A stretch of 64,000 nt of DNA from Aralia elata (lineage: Eukaryota > Streptophyta > Magnoliopsida > Apiales > Araliaceae). A program made the translations under genes and the position numbers. The first letter of the stretch is position 1, and every line of letters begins with the position of its first letter. Shown here in pieces: positions 55,962-64,000 of the stretch. The stretch covers positions 37,219,222 to 37,283,221 of the forward strand of contig CM068383.1 of NCBI GenBank assembly GCA_034770075.1. Reading direction: 5' to 3'. Under the pieces are notes generated by a model. It saw only the letters and a list, made by a program, of their open reading frames with translations. It was not told the origin of the DNA and made no database searches.

Positions 55962-57335
55962 TGTAACGAATGCAATTTTTGTGATTAAATAAAAATATTT
56001 ATTGAGTTATATAAATATTTTTATTAATTTGTTTATTAAGTAAAATAAATAATTTATAAAGTTATGGTGAAAGAATTTATGTTAAATGTTATTCAATTAT
56101 GATTTGATGCGATTATTCTAATTTAATTTAATAATTAAATTAGATGATTAAAAGATTTATTTGAATAAGATAATTTATTTGGTGTTATTGTTATTGGTTA
56201 AATAGAATTATTAATTAATTAGTAAGGTTTAATTGAATTTATTTAATAATAAGTTTAATTAAATTAAAAGTGTGACAATTAAAACTATATAATATAATGA
56301 TTTATTAAAATAAATGGAAATGGTTTTGTTTTTGTTTTAACAAACAATGCCTTGTGACCCTTGATTAGGAAAAAGGGTTATTTTGTTCTTATTCAGCCAA
56401 ACGAAGCCTTATGCCTTTTAGGATTCCATTTTTTTTTATTTTTGAGTTGGCCAAACATGGCCTAACTCTTGATTTCCTCAACTGATCAATAGAAGTCTGA
56501 GTACGTTAAAATAAGGTACATCAGGTAAAAAAAAAAAGAAAGAAGACAGAGCAGAGCTTGAGAGTTCAAAGAAAAAGAGAGAGTAAGAATAGAGAGAAAT
56601 TGAGAGAAGAGGTTGGAGATTGGAGAGAAGAATCAAAAGAGAATTCACCAAGTTCTCTAGGCAATAGAAGGTATAATATCTTTTAAATTTTATTAATAGT
56701 TTTGTTTCACTGTATATGGTTTTTAGTTTCATGTAGGTGAATTATTTGCTAAAAGCATGAATTAGTTGATGTGATTGATAGTAAACAAGTATTAGATGAT
56801 TTCATGATGATTATAAACCAATTTAAATGAATTAATCCATGAAAGCATGTTTTAAAATTGAGTTTTTGGTTTACAGAGTTCTATTTTCATGTATGGCATA
56901 TATGTATGAAAATTGATATTCAATTTGGTTATTAACCGGTAAATTGACATTTGATTATGATTATATAATAAACAACGAAAAGAATGCAAGTGGAATGGAT
57001 TAAAATGGTTGAAAGATGAGTTACAGTGGTTAATTTTATTAAAATGGCTAAAACATGAATATTTGGTTTAAACAGAGAATTTTTGGTTCAATTTGGTTGG
57101 TTATGTATATTATAATGGTTAGAATGTTTAGAAACATGTTGGGTAATTGTTTTATATTGTATTTGATATCTGGGTATGTTTAAACTATGTGTTGGATGGT
57201 AGAATTCGAGAAATTTGGCCAAATTTGGCCTAAGTTTTCAGTGGTTCGTGAACTGTAGAAGGTGACAGTCGAGTCTACCGCCCCGGCGGTAGAAATGAAC
57301 TGGACGTATCGCCCCGTCAAAAGAAGTGTGTAAAC
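55962..57335 (+). mobile_element. Tekay-type LTR 6, joined to pol by an internal deletion
   Basis: It opens TGTAACGAATGCAATTTTTG inside the RNase H region of the minus-strand pol. It has a GA-rich leader (56,560-56,650), the LTR-intron donor at 56,671 and one GC palindrome (CTACCGCCC-CGGCGGTAG, 57,275-57,292). Near 57,316-57,335, about where a second palindrome is expected, it passes straight into protease coding sequence. The LTR 3' end, primer site and gag are deleted. Confidence 0.8.
56671..56679 (+). promoter_or_regulatory. LTR-intron splice donor, LTR 6
   Basis: TAGAAG|GTATAATA follows the GA-rich leader, as in the other LTRs. Confidence 0.45.
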
Positions 57336-58597
57336 CTTATGACTCCGTCAAAGGTAGTATTTTATGGCAGCAAGTCGCCTAGACAAATGAGTTGTCTGAC
57401 GATGATACATGGCAGAAAGATGTTGAGACAAGGATGTGTAGGATATCTAGCCTACATAGTCGATACCCGAAAGGTGGGCGTAAAGCTGGAGGAGATACCG
57501 GTAGTTAGGGATTTTGCGGACGTGTTTCCTGATGATTTGCCAGGATTACCGCCAGATAGGGAAATAGAGTTTGTAATTGATTTAGCACCGGGTACAGCTC
57601 CTATATCAAAAGCCCCATACCGAATGGCTCCGGTAGAAATGAAGGAGTTGATGGTGCAATTATAAGAGTTGCTAGATAAAAAGTATATTCAACCGAGCGT
57701 TTCGCCGTGGGGAGCGTCAGTGTTATTCATCAAGAAGAAGGACGGATCAATGCGTCTTTGCATTGATTATAGAGAGTTGAATAAGGTCACGATTAAAAAC
57801 AAGTATCCGTTGTCACAAATCGATGACCTGTTTGACCAATTGAAGGGAGCAAGATATTTTTCAAAGATAGATCTGCGAAGTAGGTACCATCAGTTAAAGG
57901 TGAGGAAGGAAGACATACCAAAGACGACATTTCGAACTAGATATGGTCATTATGAGTTTTTGGTTATGTCATTTGGTTTAACAAACGCACCTGCAACGTT
58001 TATGGATTTAATGAATAGAGTATTCAAACCATTTCTGGATAAATTTGTAGTGGTATTCATAGACGACATTTTGGTTTACTCCAAAACTTAGGAAGAACAT
58101 GTGGAGCATTTAAGGGTGACATTGGAGGCGTTAAGGAAAGAGAAATTGTATGCAAAATTTTCAAAGTGCGAATTTTGGTTGGAGCTGTTCAATTCCTTGG
58201 GCATGTTATCGATAAAGACGGGATTTCGGTGGATCCAGCTAAAGTGGAAGCTGTAATGAACTGGGATCAGCCGAAAACACCGTCAGAAGTGAGGAGTTTC
58301 CTAGGTTTGGCAGGTTATTACAGGCGTTTTATTCAAGATTTCTCCAAGATCGCCACTCCATTGACGAATTTAACAAGAAAGTCAGTGAAGTTTGTTTGGA
58401 CGGAGAAGTGTGAAGAGAGTTTCCAAGAACTACAGAAGAGAGTAAGTTTAGCGCCTGTGTTGTCTTTGCCAGATGATACAGGAAATTTTGTGGTGTATAG
58501 TGACACATCACATAAAGGACTTGGCTATGTGCTTATGCAGAATGGTAAGGTTATTGCATATGCATCGCGCCAACTAAAAGACTATGAAAAAGGGTAT
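57336..58597 (+). pseudogene. Tekay pol fragment: end of protease, reverse transcriptase, RNase H start
   Basis: It begins at PSKVVFYGSKSPRQMSCLTM and runs through VRDFADVFPDDLPGLPPDRE, SKAPYRMAPVEMKELMVQL (stop 57,663-57,665), CIDYRELNKVTIKNKYPL and VVFIDDILVYSKT (stop 58,089-58,091). A frameshift near 58,184 follows, then FLGLAGYYRRFIQDFSKIA and the RNase H segment VVYSDTSHKGLG. It is cut at IAYASRQLKDYEKG by an Athila-like LTR. Catalytic Asp pairs of the polymerase remain, but the gene is dead. Confidence 0.92.
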
Positions 58598-58887
58598 TGT
58601 TGCCCGATTTCACAATCGACAATTACGTGCAAGTATACACGATCAACAAGTAATAAAGTGATAAGAGAGAGTGTCGAACCCACAGGAATTACTATGTTTT
58701 TAATCTCCAATTACCAATCTAAATTATGCCTATTCTATTAAACAATCACAATTTGGGATTTTTGATTAAGAATAATTAAATAAATACTAACACTGACAAT
58801 TAATTCAAGGGTTGAAATTCAGATTTAAGATGATTATGACTACAATATCTCCAGTTATTTATCATAAACCAATCTATCTATGTCTTC
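58598..58887 (-). mobile_element. Athila-like LTR fragment
   Basis: The plus strand opens TGTTGCCCGATTTCACAATC inside RNase H. It shares 'attacgtgcaagtatacacgatcaa' and 'gtaataaagtga' with the Athila LTR end at 19,215. It is cut after 290 bp by Tekay LTR 7. Orientation is inferred from that match. Confidence 0.65.
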
Positions 58888-59599
58888 TGTAACGATCGCG
58901 GATCGTGGGTAGCTTTGTAACACAAGCCTATGAATTTTAGTGAATAAATTGAACTTTTATTTATATTATTCCGTGTTATGTGTGTGAATATTTTATTACT
59001 AAATATGATGTGTATGTGATAATTTTTGATTGATATTATTTTTATTGGAGTTGATTAAATCATTTGAGAAATAGCACTAAAGCGCTATTTACGCCAAAGA
59101 CGCCTTTTTTGATTTTATGACTTTTCATAATTTTGCCAAAGCGTTAATGAGAGGGATTAATAATCCAAGTGTGGGATTTTATTTGAGCCCAATTGAATTT
59201 TTATTAGAAGCCCAATTGGTATTAAATTAGAAGCCCAATAGATTATTATTGGAAGCCCAAAACCCATGGACCAAGTCCATGAACCAAACCCACCATCCAT
59301 GACCCAAACCCATGACCCATGAAGGGAAATGGGTAATAACCTTGCAGCTGATCATTTGAAGGAGAAGAGTACGGGAGAAGGAGGAAGAGAGGGAGGAGGG
59401 AGCCAAGAACGTGGGAAGAGCATGGGGAAAAGCATTCCTTGCATTTGGTAGAGGAAAAGGGAGATAAAGCAACTTGGGAGAAGAGGGGGGAGTACCCGAG
59501 CCATGGGGAGAACAAAAGCTCAGTCGCCCATACATGGGGAGCTGCCATGCCCGAGCATGCTCAGCTCCTCCACCTCCTTGAAGCTCAGTTTTTCATCTC

Positions 59600-59607
59600 T
59601 ATAAATA
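59600..59607 (+). promoter_or_regulatory. TATA box of LTR 7
   Basis: CTCTATAAATACTC is a strong TATA match, about 170 bp before the splice donor. Confidence 0.75.
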
Positions 59608-59772
59608 CTCTCCCATTGCTTAGCCTCCATTCCTTTCACTTGTTGCTTAGTAAGATAGCTGAAAATTGAGAGATTGTAGGAATTGAGTGTGTACGGGTGA
59701 ATTGAGGAAGAAGAAGGAGTGTGGTAGCAGCTGCTATTTGATTCATTAACAACTTAGAACAAGCTCCAAGAG

Positions 59773-61743
59773 GTAAGCAATATAGAGCTTAGCTCATTTA
59801 CATAATATTTCTAAGTTCTTAGTTTTATGTTGGTTGCTTTGTTGAAGTTATGTGACTGATTTTGCTAGTTAGTGCATGAACATGTATGGTTGTTAATTAG
59901 CTCTGTTAAAACCTTGTTAATGGTATGTAAAAGTGGAACAATGAATGAGAATCAGACCTATGCATAAGGAATCAAGAAATGGACTGAAATGGACATTAGT
60001 GGACTGTTATTCATGTTTTGTTAATAATGAAGTTGTAATCATCTTGGTTTGGTTGTGTGCATTGGTTATGTACTGGTTGTATATGTCCAGGAGCTATGGG
60101 AATTGATTTCATATGTGAAGTCAATGGTAACCATGTAATGATAGGCTATGAGTTATGAACTCTAAAGCCATGCCCACCAACTATTTGGTTTAATGTCTAA
60201 GAGAATGATTTCTCTAAGGAACATGAGAATTAGAGATGATTAATTGATTTAATGATGTTATGATGCATAGCTCAGTTGTAAAACCATGTTTTAAGTCATA
60301 TAGACTTGTTGTATAATGGCTAAGAAGCAAGGGAAACGGAATCAAGAGTTTGGATTTTTGGGTTCTGCAGTAGCAGAACTTGAAAGTCCCTGGATGCAGA
60401 GTGGCGCAGCTGTGCCACTCCCAAGCATAGCACCTGCGCAGCTGCGCTGGGTTGCAGAGCTGAAAGTCCTGGATGCCGAGTGGCGCAGCTGCGCCACTCC
60501 CAAGTACAAGACCTGCGCAGCTGCGTCGATCTGCAGAACTGCATTGCTTTGCTGCTTTGTGTGGTTGATGCGATGCATGTTTACATAGACCCAACATGTT
60601 ATAAATACCCCAAAGCATATGTATGATATGTTAGTGTAATAGTTGAATGACCCCAAGCATGAAATGACTAAGTCACGTGAGATTTGCTTAAATGAAATGA
60701 ATAGCATAGTTGCATTTTTCGTTTGGGTAGTCGTAGTGGCAATCAATGTTCGTAATGATTATAATGTCTTGATTAATGTATGCCAATGTTTGGTGATTAT
60801 CGTGAGACTAATTGGTATGTGAATATGTGTCTAAATGCGTAGGACATATTTGAAGAATGATTAACGTCAACTAGTAGCAAGCGCTTAAGGCAAGTTTCCT
60901 AAACCCTTGTCTAACCTTTGTGATGGGCAAGTTCTCTAGCTTCATTCATTTTCAGTATTGAATGCAAGTTTCGTATCTTATACAATAGACGTATATTGTG
61001 CAAGTTTATTTGATTCATTTGATTATATTCTCTTGACTCTCATGCGATGTTTGAAGTTTCGATTTACGCAATACATATATGGTTGTGTGAATTCCTTACT
61101 TATGTAAATTTTTCAGTATTTGCACAAGTATTCGAGCTATGTTATGACATAAATTGTTGAAGCTTTCAAGTTCACATATATATGAACTGTTATAGAGAAT
61201 GTCGATGCCATTTGTTTCGGCTAGACAGATATTGAAATGTTTTATTGATTTGATAATAAATCCTTGAAATGTTATTGATGATTAAGTAGAGCTATCCAAC
61301 CAAATTGCTTTGGTTAGGATTCCGAGACATGAATGAGATGAACAACCCTAATATCAGGGGCAGCTTTTAGTCAGTTATTCTGACAAGGCATCGAGCGCCT
61401 AAACAAACGCATATAGTCGTTTCCAGCTAGAGTGTTGATCAACATAGAGTACAATAGGCTGATCACCTAGAAGTGCTCGTAAGTAAGACGGTTTGCAGTT
61501 ATAATGCTGTGTACCTTTTCAAGAAAGCAAAAGAAAGTTCAAGGTCTTATGACCACTTAATGTCGTTTCAAAAATATATTTTTAAAACGAAAGTAAAGTA
61601 TTATTCCTGTTTATTCAGAATATTTCACAACTATTGTTCAGTTGTCGAAGAGAAATAATATGATTGATGATATTGTTGTTATTCAACTGTTATACTTGCT
61701 GGGCAATCGAATGCTCATTCTTGCTTTATATTAAACATTGCAG
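59773..61743 (+). promoter_or_regulatory. Candidate LTR intron, LTR 7
   Basis: Donor CAAGAG|GTAAGCA and acceptor ACATTGCAG|CTAAG bound 1,971 bp, with a pyrimidine-containing run before the acceptor and the conserved phrase CTTGCTGGGCAA..GCTCATTCTTGCTTT just upstream. It is the best pair of signals among the LTRs. Confidence 0.55.
60399..60525. repeat. GC-rich palindrome pairs of LTR 7
   Basis: A 22-bp near-palindrome (60,399-60,420) is followed by GCGCAGCTGCGC (60,436-60,447). A perfect 22-bp palindrome with arm GAGTGGCGCAG (60,478-60,499) is followed by CGCAGCTGCG (60,516-60,525). The pair unit of about 79 bp is itself tandemly duplicated. Confidence 0.9.
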
Positions 61744-61805
61744 CTAAGTCCGAGCTGGTCGAAGGTTCCGGTAAGGACAAGGGAAAGGGCAAGATGAACG
61801 TCTAG
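61744..61805 (+). CDS. Conserved LTR mini-frame (LTR 7 copy)
   Basis: After the acceptor, the frame reads KSELVEGSGKDKGKGKMNV and stops at 61,803-61,805, 19 codons as in the solo LTR. Synonymous third-base differences (GGC/GGT, GAT/GAC, AAA/AAG) dominate the core compared with that copy. Confidence 0.45.
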
Positions 61806-62019
61806 ATGACGTCGTAGTTTATTTGTATTAGTAATGTTGTAATATTAAGACTTATTATGTATTTGGAATGATGTTATGGTAATAGAACCTGGGATTGAGA
61901 GTAAGACGTGTTGTAATAATATAGTAATTACATTCATGTCTATTATGTTGTATGGAATGGGATGTACCGTGTAGCACCGGATTCGGGTTTGAGGTACCCG
62001 GATTTGGGGGCGTCACAGG

Positions 62020-62033
62020 TTGGAATCAGAGCT
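62020..62033 (+). other. Primer-binding site of Tekay element 2
   Basis: TTGGAATCAGAGCT is the Met-tRNA primer site with one change from TTGGTATCAGAGCT. Confidence 0.85.
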
Positions 62034-62250
62034 GATAGGTTTTAAACTTTAGGTTGGGGAAAACCTTAGGAATATGACCGTAGAGAGAACAGAAGAGTTA
62101 GTAAATGAACTCAAATAGAGTTGTTAAGGGTGAGTTGAGGAAATTCATCCAAAGAACTAAGAGTATACTTAAAATAAACTATATTTGTTATGTGTTATAA
62201 TATTAATTGTTATTGTTATGTACTAATCGAGTTAGTATATTGGTTTGTAG

Positions 62251-62874
62251 ATGTCTGGAGAAGAACCCGAGTATAGAGATATCCATGTAGTAAGTGAGGA
62301 GTTGATCGCTCCACCCGAGCCAACACCCGAGTCGCTAGCAGAGGTTGAGGCTCAAGTAGATAGTGACCCAGAAGAGGATCCGGAGGAGGAACCGGAGATG
62401 GACCTTTCACTTGATGAGGATCCGTCCGAGCATGAAGAGGAAGCAGATGATACATTATCGGATGCTGTGCCTTCTGAAGAGGAGGAAGTGGCACCATCAG
62501 ACATGAATAATCTGTTTGAAGTGGTACTTGACAGGAATGTAGCACTAAGAGGTAGAGTTCAAGCCTTGGAGGCGAGGGTTCAAGAACTCTTGCAAGAGAG
62601 ACATGAGTTAGAGGCCTACTGGGAGGCAAAGATCGATGATAGGATCAGGGCCGAAGATCGGACCGATGACCTGGAAGAAGAGGCGAGGATCAAGAAGGTG
62701 AGGACCGATAGGTCTAACTATGCCTTCAGGTCATCACATGGGCGATTTCAGCGTAGGGTGACCCATTACCCAGCTAAGGAGGGCCAGACCAGGCGCACCA
62801 TTAGTAGGGATCTGGTGATGGCCATAGCAGATGACGAGTATACAGACGCCATTACGCGTGGTCTAGTTCAGTGA
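62251..62874 (+). CDS. Leader coiled-coil ORF upstream of gag, Tekay element 2 (intact)
   Basis: A 207-codon frame from ATG, immediately preceded by an acceptor-like TTGGTTTGTAG. It starts MSGEEPEYRDIHVVSEELIA, has a long acidic stretch (residues about 30-90), a coiled coil (about 95-150, RVQALEARVQELLQERHEL) and the C-terminal domain shared with element 1 (NYAFRSSHGRFQRRVTHYP, SRDLVMAIADDEYTDAITRG). The stop is 312 bp before the gag ATG, so gag is a separate ORF. Homology to 44,117-44,791 across divergent elements, with conserved ends and a variable middle, argues for a real protein. The family is not recognised. It has no membrane segment and no zinc finger. Confidence 0.82.
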   Translation: MSGEEPEYRDIHVVSEELIAPPEPTPESLAEVEAQVDSDPEEDPEEEPEMDLSLDEDPSEHEEEADDTLSDAVPSEEEEVAPSDMNNLFEVVLDRNVALRGRVQALEARVQELLQERHELEAYWEAKIDDRIRAEDRTDDLEEEARIKKVRTDRSNYAFRSSHGRFQRRVTHYPAKEGQTRRTISRDLVMAIADDEYTDAITRGLVQ

Positions 62875-63170
62875 TTAGACGAGGTCTAGATGTGTACCTT
62901 GTAAGGATGTAAATCCTAAATTTTGTATATGTAATAGATTATCTGGTGTAAATCCCATCTTTTTAGTAATAGAGGGATATATTGTATTCGAATAGAAGAA
63001 GTTATGTGTTACAAGATGTATGAAATATGAAGCATATTAATATTAGTATGTTTATTTTGATGTGCTTTGTTATGAGTATGGTTATTCTAATGTGCCTTGT
63101 GATTAATATGTGTACGTGTTAGTATTTACTAAAGTACGCGGGGATGAATAGTAGATTAATAGTGGCATAA

Positions 63171-63182
63171 TTTGTTTAACAG
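63171..63182 (+). promoter_or_regulatory. Acceptor-like site before gag, Tekay element 2
   Basis: TTTGTTTAACAG lies four bases before the gag ATG. Splicing to it would remove the leader ORF and place gag first on the mRNA. Confidence 0.35.
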
Positions 63183-63186
63183 AAAA

Positions 63187-64000
63187 ATGCCGCCGAGATG
63201 GAGAGGAAGAGGAAGACAGGGAACACGGAGGAATGAGGATAGAGAATCCGACAATGAGAGTGAGACTAGAGAAACAGCAAACCCTATGCAGCAATTCATA
63301 GACTTACTGGTAGGAGCTTTGAACAGAGCTCCAACCGTACCACCTGTCGTTCCTCCAGTTGCGCATGTTGCCAACTTTAAGGACTTTAAGAGTGTGAGAC
63401 CGCCCGAATTTAAGGGGACCACCGAGCCTATAGAGGCTCAATCATGGGTTAAGGAGGTGGAGAAAGCATTCATCATTGCTGCAGTTGGGGAGGCGCAGAA
63501 GACCACTTTTGCTACCTACCTACTACAAAGGGGAAGCTAATTTCTGGTGGGAAGCAAACCAGAATAGGGCTGGAGAAGGAGTCATTGCTTGGGAATGGTT
63601 CAAGGAGTTGTACTTCGAGAACTACTTTCCTAAGAGCATGCAGAGTCGCATGGAGATGCGATTCTTAGAACTAAAGCAAGATAACCTGACAGTACCCCAA
63701 TATGCTGCCAAGTTCAACGAGCTGGCTCGGTTTGCTCCACATCAAGTGGACACCAAGGAAAGGAAGACGAGGAGGTTTGAACAGGGCCTGAGACCCTGGC
63801 TCTACAGCAAGGTGAGTGTGTTACAGATCGATACCTTTGGATCAATCTTGGAAAAGGCTATCATAGCCGAAGGAGGGAGTGAGGCGCTAAGCCTCTACAA
63901 TAGGGAGAAGAAGTATAAGAGTAGGAATGAAGGAGGAAATAAGACTGATGTTGCCAGTGGAAGTGGAAGTAACCAGAAGAGGAAATGGAACAATTCCGGG
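63187..64000 (+). pseudogene. Tekay gag of element 2 (frameshifted, runs off the right edge)
   Basis: From ATG it reads MPPRWRGRGRQGTRRN, MQQFIDLLVGALNRA, FKDFKSVRPPEFKGTTEPIE and KKTTFATYLL-type capsid sequence. One extra base near 63,528 shifts the frame. The continuation (ANFWWEANQNRAGEG, FENYFPKSMQSRMEMRFLEL, RFAPHQVDTKERKTRRFEQG) is open to the window end, stopping before the zinc knuckles. It closely parallels gag of element 1. Apart from the single-base shift it looks well preserved. Confidence 0.88.

Larger units (their letters stand above)
58888..62017 (+). mobile_element. Tekay element 2, 5' LTR (LTR 7, 3,130 bp)
   Basis: It opens TGTAACGATCGCGGATCGTG and closes GGATTTGGGGGCGTCACA, followed by a primer site. 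It is the most complete Tekay LTR in the window, with TATA box, donor, palindrome pairs, acceptor and mini-frame all present in order. ORFs on both strands at 59,227-59,669 and 60,214-60,746 overlap each other and reflect composition and palindromes, not genes. Confidence 0.92.

Noticed and set aside
43691..58597. Endogenous pararetrovirus interpretation of the reverse-transcriptase regions
   Set aside because: The order gag, protease, RT, RNase H, integrase, chromodomain with LTRs, primer sites and polypurine tracts identifies Ty3/gypsy chromoviruses. No movement protein or viral coat is present.
59227..59669. Overlapping ORFs of 76-102 codons on both strands in LTR 7
   Set aside because: They overlap in opposite strands around the TATA box and leader of the LTR, with composition typical of purine-rich leader DNA and no homologous frame in other LTRs.
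60214..60746. 134-codon minus-strand ORFs in LTR 7
   Set aside because: They span the GC-rich palindrome pairs, where long open frames appear on both strands as a consequence of the symmetry.

Overview
This window is repeat-dense nuclear DNA from a flowering plant, most likely a eudicot. It is AT-rich, with plant-type splice signals and the lineages Athila, Tekay chromovirus, SIRE-like and small Copia, CACTA and Stowaway. I see no intact host gene. Host-derived sequence is limited to a decayed subtilase and to gene fragments inside a CACTA transposon. Lineage and family names come from recognised motifs; no database search was possible.

Layout, 1-19,308: a minus-strand Athila-type element with gag-protease only (3' LTR 1-1135, protease and gag 2416-4379, rest of gag 18,895-19,057, primer site and 5' LTR 19,192-19,308). 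Its gag is split by a solo Tekay-type LTR (4380-18,889, 5-bp duplication ATCAC). That LTR is split by a 10.8-kb CACTA element (5420-16,246, 3-bp duplication ATT) carrying pieces of at least three host genes: acyl-CoA oxidase 2, a DnaJ/Hsp40 protein and an IQD calmodulin-binding protein.

19,309-29,807: a second Tekay-type LTR cut by a truncated SIRE-like LTR, a remnant of a small Copia element, a subtilase pseudogene, several MITEs, and a 1-kb-arm inverted repeat centred near 28,780.

29,808-43,690: a third Tekay-type LTR interrupted by a SIRE-like element with a 2.9-kb 5' LTR, no recognisable gag-pol, and one 887-codon ORF. The whole element is peppered with the motif TCGTAGAG in both orientations.

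43,691-64,000: nested Tekay chromoviruses. One plus-strand copy (43,691-48,525) is cut in integrase by another LTR. That LTR is cut by a minus-strand copy (50,706-55,961), itself cut by a third copy with an LTR-to-pol deletion (55,962-58,597). An Athila-like LTR fragment and then a fresh-looking Tekay element (58,888 to the window end) follow.

The Tekay elements share features that ordinary annotation would miss. There is an extra acidic coiled-coil ORF upstream of gag. A candidate intron lies inside the LTR, with a donor visible in seven LTRs. Its acceptor opens a short conserved Lys/Gly-rich reading frame in three LTRs. GC-rich palindromes lie within that intron, keeping their symmetry while their sequence changes.
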